DNA from: Staphylococcus pseudintermedius
GTDB taxonomy: Bacteria > Bacillota > Bacilli > Staphylococcales > Staphylococcaceae
Length of the DNA: 64,000 nucleotides
Direction: 5' to 3'
Assembly (NCBI RefSeq): GCF_001792775.2
Contig: NZ_MLGE02000005.1
Coordinates: 62,001-126,000, forward strand
Under the pieces are notes generated by a model. That model did not search any database. It had not been told where the DNA came from and saw only the letters and a program-made list of their open reading frames with translations. Position numbers and translations under genes: made by a program. Below are positions 46,282 to 55,277 of the stretch, in pieces; within the stretch, counting starts at the first letter, position 1; each line of letters opens with the position of its first letter.

Positions 46282-47139
46282 CTATCGCTGTCTGACTTCA
46301 TTTTGATGCGCTAGCAAAGTATAGGTCGTTTCAATGTACGGAATATGAAGTTGATGCTTTTGACCTTGTCTATAAATATAACCTTGAATCGCTTCAACTT
46401 CTGTCACACGCTCATTCATCGTATCATAATACATGCTCGTCGCACTTTCATCAGAGAAAATACGATACGCCGCAATGACATCATCTACAAATGAATCTTC
46501 GTATGTAATCCCTTCTGCGTTAGCGACTTGCAAACCTTCTTTAAGCAAGTTTTTACATAATTCCAGCATACTATCGTCTTTTAACAGACGCGCTGTGTCT
46601 CGACTCAATGCAGTTAAAGTGTTCATGCCGAGGTTGAAAATCAATTTAAACCAAATCGCCTTCTCAATATTGTCTTCAAGTTCTAACGTGAGCGCTGTCG
46701 TTGAAATGACCGCTTTCAATTGTTCAGTAAACGCATCTTGCTTCAACTGAATGCGGTAATCTTTGTCATGTCTCACTTTATCCTCTTGCTTTTCACCGCT
46801 GATATATACGACCGCTTGATACGCATCATAGCCCTCTAATTTGGGAAGTAAGCCGCTACCATTTTGTGCTAAAATCACTTTCGATTGCGCGTGCGTGATT
46901 GTCTTCAGTTGTGGTAAAATCGTATCAATTTGATGGGTCTTCACCGCAATAAACACGACATCGAACGTCGTCGTTACAGATGACAATGCTTTGACAGGGA
47001 TACTTTTGCGTTCTCCTGTGTCACGCTCTTCAAATGTCATGACTTTATCTTGTCTCCCTAACAATGTTACATCTAGCGTATCCAATGCCGAAGCGATTGC
47101 TGTTCCTACCGCACCGGGTCCAATGATGGCTATTTTCAT
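46282..47139 (-). CDS. panE: 2-dehydropantoate 2-reductase
   Basis: A 285-residue ketopantoate reductase of the pantothenate/CoA pathway. The N-terminal dinucleotide fold has MKIAIIGPGAVGTAIASAL; FIAVKTHQ and the catalytic Lys in KAIWFKLIFNLGMNTLTAL follow. Two other genes of the pathway are not nearby. ATG 47139 has GGATGATAG at good spacing; ATG 47148 overlaps that site. The IS3 element lies just downstream. Confidence 0.85.
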   Translation of the reverse strand: MKIAIIGPGAVGTAIASALDTLDVTLLGRQDKVMTFEERDTGERKSIPVKALSSVTTTFDVVFIAVKTHQIDTILPQLKTITHAQSKVILAQNGSGLLPKLEGYDAYQAVVYISGEKQEDKVRHDKDYRIQLKQDAFTEQLKAVISTTALTLELEDNIEKAIWFKLIFNLGMNTLTALSRDTARLLKDDSMLELCKNLLKEGLQVANAEGITYEDSFVDDVIAAYRIFSDESATSMYYDTMNERVTEVEAIQGYIYRQGQKHQLHIPYIETTYTLLAHQNEVRQR

Positions 47140-47256
47140 CTCTATCATCCTTTCAATCGCAAAGTCTCAATGCATTTCTCATGCTTTTATACATAACTCA
47201 ATATATTCTTTTTTTATTTATAAGTAAAGCGAGTTGATTGTATATTTAAATACAAA

Positions 47257-47292
47257 AAAGACCGGGACATGATACGTTTTCCCAGTCTTCCT
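47257..47292. terminator. Rho-independent terminator
   Basis: AAGACCGGGA pairs with TCCCAGTCTT (one mismatch) around ACATGATACGTTT-like loop bases, with A and T runs outside. Confidence 0.65.
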
Positions 47293-47350
47293 TCAATGTA
47301 AAAATTTTAGTGCTTTTTTCACCACAGAAACTGAATAGCATACTTTTCTG

Positions 47351-47525
47351 CTACACGCTTTCTTTCGAGTTATAACAACGCTGACAATATACCTTTTCCA
47401 ATGTCGCCCAAGATTTTAAGTTTGTGATACCTTGAAGTTCAGATACTTTGGTTTTAATCATAACTTCATCGTCCTTTGTTAACTTTTTTGTTACAATGGC
47501 TACATTTCAATTCAACTCAAAACAT
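47351..47525 (-). pseudogene. Degraded small zinc-ribbon protein gene
   Basis: AGGAGG precedes ATG 47525, but the third codon is TGA. The same frame then gives VELKCSHCNKKVNK, after which a one-base shift is needed to read DDEVMIKTKVSELQGITNLK and VYCQRCYNSKES before TAG. The two CxxC pairs indicate a small zinc ribbon. With a stop and a frameshift it is a pseudogene unless the read is wrong. The rest of this ~500-base gap shows only the terminator. Confidence 0.6.
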
Positions 47526-47643
47526 TGCTGTCCTCCTATGAAACTTTAGAATAAAACTTAAACATTCCTAAGATTTTTCATTATTTTGTTTAAATGTACC
47601 TGTAAGCATGCAACGACATCACTTAATGGTATCGGAGGCACGC

Positions 47644-48327
47644 TTATTCAGTTGTATTATCGAAATTACGTCCTTCGAGTCCTGCGAGTTCTTCTTTTGT
47701 TGCGGCTGGCGCTTTCATTTCAAAAATTTGATCCACTACTGTGTAATCATAATAACCGAGACGTGCAATCGGGCGAATAGACTTAATATCTAACTTCCCA
47801 TTCTCCATAATCACTTTGTCATCGATGTGAACTTGCGCGACACGACCGATAACAATGTCCACTGTAGACACAGGATCTCCCGTTGGAATACGAATAGTTT
47901 GTACGTACTCGCATTCAAAATGGACCGGTGATTCTTTAACACGATATCCGGGTGCTTCAATACATGCTTCTTTCGTGACACCTGCAAACTCAAACTCGTC
48001 TTCTTCAGGTGGTAATGCCTTAGACGACAAGTTCACCGCTTCTCGCAAATCATACGTGGCCATATTCCAAACAAACCAACCTGTCTCTTCTGCATTCTTT
48101 ACTGTATCTTTACGTTCATGCTTGCCGAGTACTGATTGATTCGCTGCAAACATGACCATGGGTGGATCCCAAGTTAAGTTTTGATACTGACTATAAGGTG
48201 CCAAATTATCTTTGCCATCTTTTGAAACCGTTGAAATCCAACCAATCGGACGCGGGACTGTACTACTCTTAAATGGATCGTGTGGCAAACCGTGACTTCT
48301 AACCCCTTGTTTTGGTGAATACTCCAT
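47644..48327 (-). CDS. Flavin reductase-like FMN-binding split-barrel protein
   Basis: A 227-residue protein of the flavoredoxin/flavin-reductase group: STVPRPIGWISTVSKDGKDNLAPYSQYQNLTWDPPMVMF at the N-terminal FMN-site region and DKVIMENGKLDIKSIRPIARLGYYDYTVVDQ near the end. Such proteins bind FMN as dimers and reduce flavins or small quinone-like substrates. No partner oxygenase is adjacent, so the physiological substrate is open. Confidence 0.85.
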   Translation of the reverse strand: MEYSPKQGVRSHGLPHDPFKSSTVPRPIGWISTVSKDGKDNLAPYSQYQNLTWDPPMVMFAANQSVLGKHERKDTVKNAEETGWFVWNMATYDLREAVNLSSKALPPEEDEFEFAGVTKEACIEAPGYRVKESPVHFECEYVQTIRIPTGDPVSTVDIVIGRVAQVHIDDKVIMENGKLDIKSIRPIARLGYYDYTVVDQIFEMKAPAATKEELAGLEGRNFDNTTE

Positions 48328-48672
48328 CCTATTACCTCCTTCATCATTGCCTTTACTTTAATCTAACAAATGGTGTCATCCGTTGCTAATACATGTTTTC
48401 TATTTAATTATTAGGCAGTTCTATTAACAGAATCTGATGTACGTTGAACAGAACTGTTCCCTATCTCCACTTCTATTTCAAGTAAACATACTATTTGAAT
48501 TTTAAATAACAGGATAAATACTTCTCTTGTTCTATACATAATAAAATTATCTGCTTTCTTTATTTAACAATACTCCCCTCAAAGCAGTTGTCCGATTAAG
48601 TATAAACAATTCAGTATATTTAATTTACTTTTTTATTTTTTTTAGGTACTATGAAAAAAAGGAGGAATTGAT

Positions 48673-48762
48673 ATGCATGTGATTATCCTTACACTTTGCT
48701 TACTCCCATTGGTTTTGGTTAATTTGTACTTTTATTTTAAGAAAAAGAAAGAAAAATCCTAG
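48673..48762 (+). CDS. Small hydrophobic peptide, 29 residues
   Basis: ATG 48673 follows a strong AGGAGG. The peptide has one membrane helix (VIILTLCLLPLVLVNLYFYF) and a basic tail (KKKKEKS), the design of small toxins of type I systems or membrane-protein regulators. A terminator follows 60 bases later. I recognise no family, and no antisense promoter is obvious. The flanking 48.33-48.67 kb is AT-rich without other genes. Confidence 0.5.
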   Translation: MHVIILTLCLLPLVLVNLYFYFKKKKEKS

Positions 48763-48821
48763 TTATAACGATTTTTTAAGTTCAAAAATTTTAAAGAAAC
48801 ATACTAAGATGAGCTGTTAAA

Positions 48822-48868
48822 AAAGCTAGTTCCTACAACCGTATTGTAGAAACTAGCTCTTTTTTACA
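48822..48868. terminator. Bidirectional terminator
   Basis: AGCTAGTTCCTACAA pairs with TTGTAGAAACTAGCT (one mismatch), flanked by A and T runs. It serves both the small peptide gene and hxlB. Confidence 0.85.
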
Positions 48869-48892
48869 TATCATACGATTTTTACAATTGTA

Positions 48893-49441
48893 CTATTCTA
48901 AATTCGCATGATTATTTTGCATCGTTGTCTCATCGACATCCCATGCGGTCATGAAGTCTAACACGACACCATCTAACATCAACTGTGCACTTTGTTCAAA
49001 CAAGCTGCCGAGTGGTTGTTCAGAACCTTCAGCCTGATATTTCGTGCCAGCTGGTAGGATGAGTGTCACGTTTGCCAATTCACCGATTTTAGAATCCGTT
49101 GCTGTCGTAACCAATGCAATCGTCGCGCCGACTTCATGCGCTTTATCGGCTAACAGTTTTAAATGTGTTGTCGAACCTGAGCCCGAAATGACAATGAGCA
49201 CATCCCCTTTTTGAATGGACGGTGTCGTCGCTTCTCCAACGACGTGCGCCTTTTTACCAAGTTGATTCAAACGCATCGCAAAACCATTCGCGACGAATCC
49301 TGAACGGCCCTTACCTGTCACGAATACCGCTTCTGCATCAGATACAACTTGTTCGAATTGCGCTATCGCTTGGTCATCCACTTGTGATAACGTCTGTGCA
49401 ATCTCACGGCGAATCCGTTCAAGCTGTTGTTGAATGGCCAT
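48893..49441 (-). CDS. hxlB: 6-phospho-3-hexuloisomerase
   Basis: A 182-residue SIS-domain enzyme (FVTGKGRSGFVANGFAMRLNQLG; DVLIVISGSGSTTHLKLLADKA) that converts hexulose-6-phosphate to fructose-6-phosphate in the ribulose monophosphate route, which detoxifies formaldehyde. ATG 49441 lies in the hxlA stop region (GGTAAATAACATG); a longer upstream frame would overlap hxlA by 75 bases. The C-terminus ends NNHANLE. Confidence 0.93.
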   Translation of the reverse strand: MAIQQQLERIRREIAQTLSQVDDQAIAQFEQVVSDAEAVFVTGKGRSGFVANGFAMRLNQLGKKAHVVGEATTPSIQKGDVLIVISGSGSTTHLKLLADKAHEVGATIALVTTATDSKIGELANVTLILPAGTKYQAEGSEQPLGSLFEQSAQLMLDGVVLDFMTAWDVDETTMQNNHANLE

Positions 49442-49442
49442 G

Positions 49443-50081
49443 TTATTTACCTTCAATCGCTTCTCGGATTTGTTTAGCCGCTTCACGTGGATCGTCAGCA
49501 TTTGCGATACCGCCACCGACGATAATTAAATCCGGGCCTTCATCCGCAACTTCTTTAACTGTTTCTGGTTTAATTCCACCAGCGACAGCAATTTTTGCAT
49601 TTTTGATGACCGACTTTACTTTTCTTAAGCTTTCTAAAGGTGATTGCCCTTCAGCTTGTAAGTCATAACCGATATGCACGGCGATATAGTCTGCACCTAA
49701 TGCGTCAATTTCTTTCGCACGTTTTTCTAAATCTTGAACAGCAATTAAGTCGACAAGTAATTCTTTACCATGTTTGTGTGCTTCTTCCACCGCATTTTTG
49801 ATGGATGCATCTTCAGCCACACCTAAAATTGTGACAACATCCGCGCCAAATTTCACTGCTTGGCTCACTTCATAGTCTGCCGCGTCCATAATTTTTAAGT
49901 CAGCTAATACTTTGACATCTTCATCTTTCACGTTCTCTTTTAAATGCTGCACAGCTGGTAAGCCTTCATTAATGACGATAGGTGTTCCGATTTCAACAAT
50001 ATCGACATAGTCCGTTACTTTTTTCGCAAGTTCTGCTGCATCTTCTTTATTTAATAAATCAATGGCTAATTGTAATTCCAT
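49443..50081 (-). CDS. hxlA: 3-hexulose-6-phosphate synthase
   Basis: A 212-residue TIM-barrel enzyme of the OMPDC superfamily (MELQLAIDLLNKEDAAELAKKV; KVLADLKIMDAADYEVSQAVKFGAD; VAGGIKPETV). It condenses formaldehyde with ribulose-5-phosphate. Its close coupling to hxlB gives a two-step formaldehyde fixation unit. GGAGG precedes the ATG. In S. aureus the pair is likewise near nagB. Confidence 0.94.
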   Translation of the reverse strand: MELQLAIDLLNKEDAAELAKKVTDYVDIVEIGTPIVINEGLPAVQHLKENVKDEDVKVLADLKIMDAADYEVSQAVKFGADVVTILGVAEDASIKNAVEEAHKHGKELLVDLIAVQDLEKRAKEIDALGADYIAVHIGYDLQAEGQSPLESLRKVKSVIKNAKIAVAGGIKPETVKEVADEGPDLIIVGGGIANADDPREAAKQIREAIEGK

Positions 50082-50178
50082 GATTTCATCAATCCTCCGT
50101 CATGTTTTGTCTCTTACAACTCGTGCTATACCCTTTAGAAAAGAGATTAAACATGTCGGATTTATAGTTCAACGCGAC

Positions 50179-50913
50179 TTAATTGTCAATTTCAGGCATT
50201 GCTGCATCATCTACATACACTTCTACATGGGGATGACGATGTAAAATCGTCGCTGGCACATCCGTAGTCACTTCTTGGCTCATTAAATGACGAATCGCTT
50301 CACGTTTTTGCTCACCAAACGCTAACAAAATGATACGTTTCGCTTTCATAATAGAACTTAATCCCATTGAAATGGCTTGTTTTGGTACATCATCAATCGA
50401 ATCAAAATAACGACTATTCGCTTTAATTGTGCTTTCAGTTAAATCGACACAATGCGTTAAACTTTCAAACGGTGTCCCTGGTTCATTAAAACCAATATGA
50501 CCGTTTTGACCGATGCCTAAAATTTGAATATCTAACGGACCGCCTTCTTCTAATAGCGCTTCATAACGTTGAGATTCCGCTTCAATATCTGATGCTTCAC
50601 CATTTGGCACGTGAATATTTTCAGCAGTAAAATGAGGATACGCGCCAAATAAAACATGTTTCATATATTGGCAATAGCTTTCCTCATGATCTGACGCTAA
50701 GCCGACATACTCATCTAGATTAAATGTTTCCACTTGAGACACGTCGAGTTGGTTTTTTTGAAGTAATTCCACTAAATAGTCATACACTTTAACCATTGTG
50801 CCACCCGTCGCTAATCCTAAACGACTGTCTTTTTGATATAACATTTGTTTAAATAATTCGCTCGCAACGTAAAATGATGCATTCGCTTCACGACCTAAAT
50901 TAATGATCTTCAT
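50179..50913 (-). CDS. nagB: Glucosamine-6-phosphate deaminase
   Basis: A 244-residue isomerase/deaminase turning glucosamine-6-phosphate into fructose-6-phosphate and ammonia. GLATGGTMVKVYDYL, NLDEYVGLASDHEESYCQYM and LGIGQNGHIGFNEPG (catalytic Asp/His region) are present. It follows nanE by 5 bases and forms the end of an amino-sugar operon. GAGGAGG precedes the ATG. Confidence 0.95.
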   Translation of the reverse strand: MKIINLGREANASFYVASELFKQMLYQKDSRLGLATGGTMVKVYDYLVELLQKNQLDVSQVETFNLDEYVGLASDHEESYCQYMKHVLFGAYPHFTAENIHVPNGEASDIEAESQRYEALLEEGGPLDIQILGIGQNGHIGFNEPGTPFESLTHCVDLTESTIKANSRYFDSIDDVPKQAISMGLSSIMKAKRIILLAFGEQKREAIRHLMSQEVTTDVPATILHRHPHVEVYVDDAAMPEIDN

Positions 50914-50918
50914 TATGC

Positions 50919-51593
50919 TTATTCCTCCTCAATCATTTTCACGAAACGTTTCGTAATATCACGTGGTCTCGTAATGGCACCACCAACAACTGCAGCATAC
51001 ACACCTAAATCCATGACTGTTTTTAACATTTCAGGCGTAATCACATTCCCTTCAGCGATAACTTTTTGCGATACATTCGCTAGCACGTCTTTTAAAAACG
51101 CAAAATCATTGGCGTATAACACTTGACCTGTCGTTTGCTCTGTATAGCCATGTAACGTCGTACCAATATAATCAAAGCCGAGACGTTCTGCATTTTGCGC
51201 TTCTTCTACCGTCGCAATGTCTGCCATAATTTCAACATCCGGCGCTGCTTTACGGATATATTGTACTAAAGTTTCTAAATCTTCAGCAGGACGTTCACGT
51301 AATGTCGCATCCATCGCAATCACTTCACATCCGCTTTCAATAAGTTCATCTACTTCTTTTTGTGTCGCAGTAATAAATACGGAAGAGTTGTCATAGTCTC
51401 GCTTCACAATACCGATGACTGGCAAATCCACCTCTTTTTTAATCGCTAAAATATCTGCTTTCGTATTCGCTCTAATCCCAACAGCGCCCCCTTGCTTTGC
51501 AGCTAACGCCATTTTCCCCATAATGAATGATGAATGGAGTGGCTCATCTGGTAACGCTTGGCAAGATACGATTAATCCTTGTGTTAAATTCAT
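50919..51593 (-). CDS. nanE: N-acetylmannosamine-6-phosphate 2-epimerase
   Basis: A 224-residue TIM-barrel epimerase ([46 protein letters not shown] with the catalytic Lys region [12 protein letters not shown]). It converts ManNAc-6-P to GlcNAc-6-P. Its ATG follows the PTS stop with no gap, so both are one transcript. No sialic acid lyase or kinase is adjacent, suggesting that ManNAc arrives already phosphorylated through the PTS protein. Confidence 0.93.
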   Translation of the reverse strand: MNLTQGLIVSCQALPDEPLHSSFIMGKMALAAKQGGAVGIRANTKADILAIKKEVDLPVIGIVKRDYDNSSVFITATQKEVDELIESGCEVIAMDATLRERPAEDLETLVQYIRKAAPDVEIMADIATVEEAQNAERLGFDYIGTTLHGYTEQTTGQVLYANDFAFLKDVLANVSQKVIAEGNVITPEMLKTVMDLGVYAAVVGGAITRPRDITKRFVKMIEEE

Positions 51594-53132
51594 CTAATGA
51601 CTCCCTTCTAATTGTTCTTCTACTTCATTTTTAATGGTCGAAACGTGAGGTCCATAGACAATTTGGACGCCGTTTCCTTTCGTAATGATTCCTTTAGGTT
51701 CAGTACCTTGAATCAAGCTTTCATTTACTTTTTGTGTATCTTTTAACGTGACTCTCAGGCGTGTCGCACAGCAATCGACTATTTCGATATTTTCATGTCC
51801 ACCTAAACCTTGAATAATGGTTGTCGCACGTTCATTTGTTTGTACGCTTTGTTGCGTTGTCTCATCTTCACGCCCCGGTGTTTTAAAGTTAAACATTTGA
51901 ATTAACATTCTAAAAATCACATAGTAAAGTGCGAACCAGACGAGACCGATTGGAATAATCCATAAATAATTCGTTTTCGCTTGGCCTTGTAAAACACCAA
52001 ACAAGATAAAATCTATAAAACCACCGCTAAACGTCTGCCCAACCGTAATGTTAAAAATATCTGCCATCATAAACGCTAAACCATCTAATAATGCATGAAC
52101 AACGTAAAGTAATGGGGCAACAAATAAAAAGCTAAACTCTAACGGCTCCGTAATACCTGTTAAAAAAGACGTTAAAGCTGCAGATAACATTAAACCACCG
52201 ACCACTTTTTTGCGCTCAGGTTTTGCTGTATGATATATCGCGAGTGCCGCACCTAGCAGTCCAAACATCATTGTAATAAAACGCCCTGACATATAACGCG
52301 AAACGCCTTCATAATAATGTGCCGTTGCAGGGTCACCTAATTGTGCAAAAAAGATATTTTGCGTCCCTTGAATCAGTTTGCCATTCAATTCGAGTGAACC
52401 TCCGAGCGCGGTTTGCCAAAATGGAAGATAAAAAATGTGATGCAATCCGAAAGGCCCTAGCATTCTCAATATGAAACCATATAGGAACGTACCAATGACG
52501 CCTGTTTGCTTCACAATTTGACCTGCTCCCATAATCGCATGTTGAAATAACGGCCAAATAAAGAACATCACTAAACCTAATACAATAGATGCAAAAGCTG
52601 TCACAATTGGAATAAAGCGCGAGCCCCCAAAGAAGCCTAAAAACTGCGGTAATGTGATTTTGTAGTATTGATTATGGAGCATTGCCGTTATGATACCCAC
52701 AATGATCCCCCCAAACACACCTGTCTCTACAGTTTGAATACCTAAAACCATCCCTTGCCCAGCCTTAGCGAGTTGGTCAGGCGCCTCCACCTGTTCTGTA
52801 ATCGTTAAAAGGCCGCTCATCGTTGCGTTCATAATTAAAAAGCCCAACATCGCAGCTAACCCAGCAGTACCCTTATCTGCTCGTGCCAAACCGACTGCAA
52901 CACCTATCGCAAACAATACTGACAAGTTTTGAAACACAATACTGCCAGCCGTCCGCATTAATATAAACAAATGTTGCAACAATGGAATATTTAAAAATGG
53001 ATACGCTTCGATAGTGTTCGGATTACTCAGTGCGCCTCCAATACCGAGTAATAATCCTGCTGCCGGTAAAATCGCAATCGGTAACATAAAGGACTTCCCA
53101 AATTGCTGCGCTTTATCAAATAATGTATTCAA
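51594..53132 (-). CDS. PTS EIICB, glucose/N-acetylhexosamine family
   Basis: A 512-residue sugar permease. The EIIC part (about residues 1-400, ten or so helices) has FGKSFMLPIAILPAAGLLLGIGGAL and SFLTGITEPLEFSFLF. The EIIB part follows a Gln/Thr linker and holds the phosphorylated Cys in IVDCCATRLRVTL (about residue 460). There is no EIIA domain, so a separate EIIA is required. The start is TTG 53132 behind GGGGG. With nanE and nagB after it, amino sugars (ManNAc or GlcNAc) are the likely substrates. Confidence 0.88.
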   Translation of the reverse strand: MNTLFDKAQQFGKSFMLPIAILPAAGLLLGIGGALSNPNTIEAYPFLNIPLLQHLFILMRTAGSIVFQNLSVLFAIGVAVGLARADKGTAGLAAMLGFLIMNATMSGLLTITEQVEAPDQLAKAGQGMVLGIQTVETGVFGGIIVGIITAMLHNQYYKITLPQFLGFFGGSRFIPIVTAFASIVLGLVMFFIWPLFQHAIMGAGQIVKQTGVIGTFLYGFILRMLGPFGLHHIFYLPFWQTALGGSLELNGKLIQGTQNIFFAQLGDPATAHYYEGVSRYMSGRFITMMFGLLGAALAIYHTAKPERKKVVGGLMLSAALTSFLTGITEPLEFSFLFVAPLLYVVHALLDGLAFMMADIFNITVGQTFSGGFIDFILFGVLQGQAKTNYLWIIPIGLVWFALYYVIFRMLIQMFNFKTPGREDETTQQSVQTNERATTIIQGLGGHENIEIVDCCATRLRVTLKDTQKVNESLIQGTEPKGIITKGNGVQIVYGPHVSTIKNEVEEQLEGSH

Positions 53133-53180
53133 TCTTGTCCCCCTCTTCTTCCCTGTTCACTCTCAATATATCACTAAGAA

Positions 53181-53215
53181 AATTTCCGTCAACAAAATAC
53201 GTTGTTTTGGAAATT
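53181..53215. promoter_or_regulatory. Candidate RpiR operator in the divergent promoter region
   Basis: AATTTCC (53181-53187) and GGAAATT (53209-53215) frame CAACA ... TTGTT, giving a 35-base imperfect dyad between the PTS operon and the RpiR gene. Confidence 0.55.
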
Positions 53216-53251
53216 ATTTTCAAATATACTGAGTTTAAAAGGAGGATGACG

Positions 53252-54091
53252 ATGAAAATTGAAAATCGTATTCAACAAAATCAACATCATTTCACAAAAG
53301 TCGACCAGCAAATCGCTCAATTCATTTTGTCGGTAGATGATCATACGGACTTAGGTGCAATTAATCAGTTAGCGGATGCGATTGGTGTGTCACCTTCTAG
53401 TATTACACGCTTTGCACATAAATTAAATTATGATAGCTTCCAATCGTTTCGTTTCGCCATCCAACACGAACTGCAAACGGAACCGATTCACAATAGTCCT
53501 TCCATTCAAATTTTGCATCAACATTATCGCGCCATCATGGATCACACGGGTGAATTTCTCATTGAAGATGATTTGATGTACCTCGTCAACACGATTGAAC
53601 AGAGTGATAAAATCATTTTTATCGGTATTGGTAGTTCTGGATTAAGCGCGCAAGAATTGTACTTTCGCACGTCGAGAATGGGCTTCAACACGCTCGCTAT
53701 TACGGATGCGCATTTAATGACAGTCATTGGGCACATGTGTCATGGCAATACTACGATTGTCGCTTTTACGAATAGTGGCGCAACGAAGGAAATTATGGAT
53801 AGTTTAAGTCATGGTCGTGAAAACGGGGCGACTGTGATAGCCATTTCTCATTTTCGGACACCTGCACTGGAACAACATTGCCATCGCATCATTATGACCG
53901 CTGATCGCAATCAAACACATGATGCTTACTTTATTAATTCTCAACTCGCCAATCACTTTATTATTGATTTATTGAGTTATCATTTACTACAAAATGAAGA
54001 ACGCTTAGCCCATTTTACGTCGAGTTATGAACAACTGTTAGCGAAAAGAACGCACACGACTTATTCGACGCATGATTTTCGCCGTCTATAA
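53252..54091 (+). CDS. RpiR family transcriptional regulator
   Basis: A 279-residue protein: N-terminal HTH (QFILSVDDHTDLGAINQLADAIGVSPSSITRFAHKLNY) and a C-terminal SIS domain (KIIFIGIGSSGLSAQELYFRTSRMG; VAFTNSGATKEIMDSL) that should bind a phosphosugar. ATG 53252 lies 6 bases after AAAAGGAGG; the ATG at 53246 abuts it. Divergent from the PTS-nanE-nagB operon, it probably controls that operon in response to an amino-sugar phosphate. Confidence 0.9.
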   Translation: MKIENRIQQNQHHFTKVDQQIAQFILSVDDHTDLGAINQLADAIGVSPSSITRFAHKLNYDSFQSFRFAIQHELQTEPIHNSPSIQILHQHYRAIMDHTGEFLIEDDLMYLVNTIEQSDKIIFIGIGSSGLSAQELYFRTSRMGFNTLAITDAHLMTVIGHMCHGNTTIVAFTNSGATKEIMDSLSHGRENGATVIAISHFRTPALEQHCHRIIMTADRNQTHDAYFINSQLANHFIIDLLSYHLLQNEERLAHFTSSYEQLLAKRTHTTYSTHDFRRL

Positions 54092-54167
54092 GATTAAACT
54101 GAGCAGAGCTATATTAATTTTGAGTTATTTTTAGTAAAATAGATAGATAATCATAATCAGGAAGGCA

Positions 54168-54536
54168 GTGAATCTTTTGCAACCGATTACAGAAGAAGCC
54201 GTACAAGCACTACTCGACGAATACGCAAATCAACCTGTCTATCTGCACGTTGAAACGACAAATGGCGCTTATGCCAATCACTTTGATCAACGTGTGTTCA
54301 ACGCAGGTACTTTTTTAAGAAATATCCAAGTCACTTACCAACATGCACAACTTAAAGGGGGACATAAAGATCCTTACCGTGTAGGACTGAAGCTTGGCGA
54401 ACATAGCTGGGTATATGTTCAAGGTTTAACGCATTATGAAGTGACTGAAGATGGGATGTTTTTATTGGCAGGATTCAATTATGAAGGACAACTTGCGGCA
54501 GCACTTGAAATGAGCCACAAGCCTTTTAAAGCATAG
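54168..54536 (+). CDS. yojF: YojF family (DUF1806) protein
   Basis: A 122-residue protein with the DUF1806 pattern (PVYLHVETTNGAYANHF, RVFNAGTFLRNIQVTY, VGLKLGEHSWVYVQGLTHYE). It sits directly before bshB2, as in Bacillus and S. aureus, and may assist bacillithiol metabolism; its activity is not established to my knowledge. The start may be GTG 54168, which is close to AGGAAGG, or TTG 54177. Confidence 0.88.
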   Translation: MNLLQPITEEAVQALLDEYANQPVYLHVETTNGAYANHFDQRVFNAGTFLRNIQVTYQHAQLKGGHKDPYRVGLKLGEHSWVYVQGLTHYEVTEDGMFLLAGFNYEGQLAAALEMSHKPFKA

Positions 54537-54548
54537 AAAGGAGTATTG

Positions 54549-55232
54549 ATGATTATGACAACTGAACACCATATCCTTGTCATCTTCCCACACCCGGACG
54601 ATGAGACATTTTCTTCAGCAGGTACGCTTGCACGTTATATCGATGAAGGTGTGCCCGTAACTTATGCATGTCTGACACTCGGACAAATGGGACGTAATCT
54701 TGGGAACCCGCCTTTCGCTACACGTGAATCACTGCCAGACATTCGCGAACGTGAACTCGACGACGCCATGAAAGCAATCGGTATTACAGATTTACGTAAA
54801 ATGGGCTTACGTGATAAAACTGTGGAATTTGAACCCGCGGAAGAAATGGATGCGATGGTGCAATCACTTATCGATGAAACACAACCTTCCACGATCATTT
54901 CATTTTATCCCGGTTATGCCGTCCATCCTGATCATGAAGCAACAGCAGAAGCGGTCGTGAGAACTGTTGGTCGTATGGATGTTGCGCGTCGTCCAAAACT
55001 TCAATTAGTCGCATTTAGTAATGATGCCGTTGAACAGTTGGGCGAACCTGATATCGTCAATGACATTTCAGCTTATCAAGACCGTAAATATGCCGCATTC
55101 GAAGCACATCGTTCACAAACGGGACCTTTCTTGGAGCAACTTGCCAACCCACAAGGTGACGTTTCTGGTGCGCCAAAAGATGCTGCAAACTTTTTAACAA
55201 CCGAAACATTTTGGACTTATTCATTTAAATAA
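54549..55232 (+). CDS. bshB2: Bacillithiol biosynthesis deacetylase BshB2
   Basis: A 227-residue LmbE-family zinc deacetylase. The metal site FPHPDDETFSSAGTLARY and the later YPGYAVHPDHEATAEAV are intact; LGQMGRNLGNPP and RERELDDAMKAIG are family hallmarks. It removes acetyl from GlcNAc-malate or related conjugates for bacillithiol formation. AAAGGAG precedes ATG 54549. It is ten bases after yojF, in one operon. Confidence 0.92.
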   Translation: MIMTTEHHILVIFPHPDDETFSSAGTLARYIDEGVPVTYACLTLGQMGRNLGNPPFATRESLPDIRERELDDAMKAIGITDLRKMGLRDKTVEFEPAEEMDAMVQSLIDETQPSTIISFYPGYAVHPDHEATAEAVVRTVGRMDVARRPKLQLVAFSNDAVEQLGEPDIVNDISAYQDRKYAAFEAHRSQTGPFLEQLANPQGDVSGAPKDAANFLTTETFWTYSFK

Positions 55233-55277
55233 ATAACGTATTGCACATGCATGTGACATTTTAGTGGAGGAAGATAC

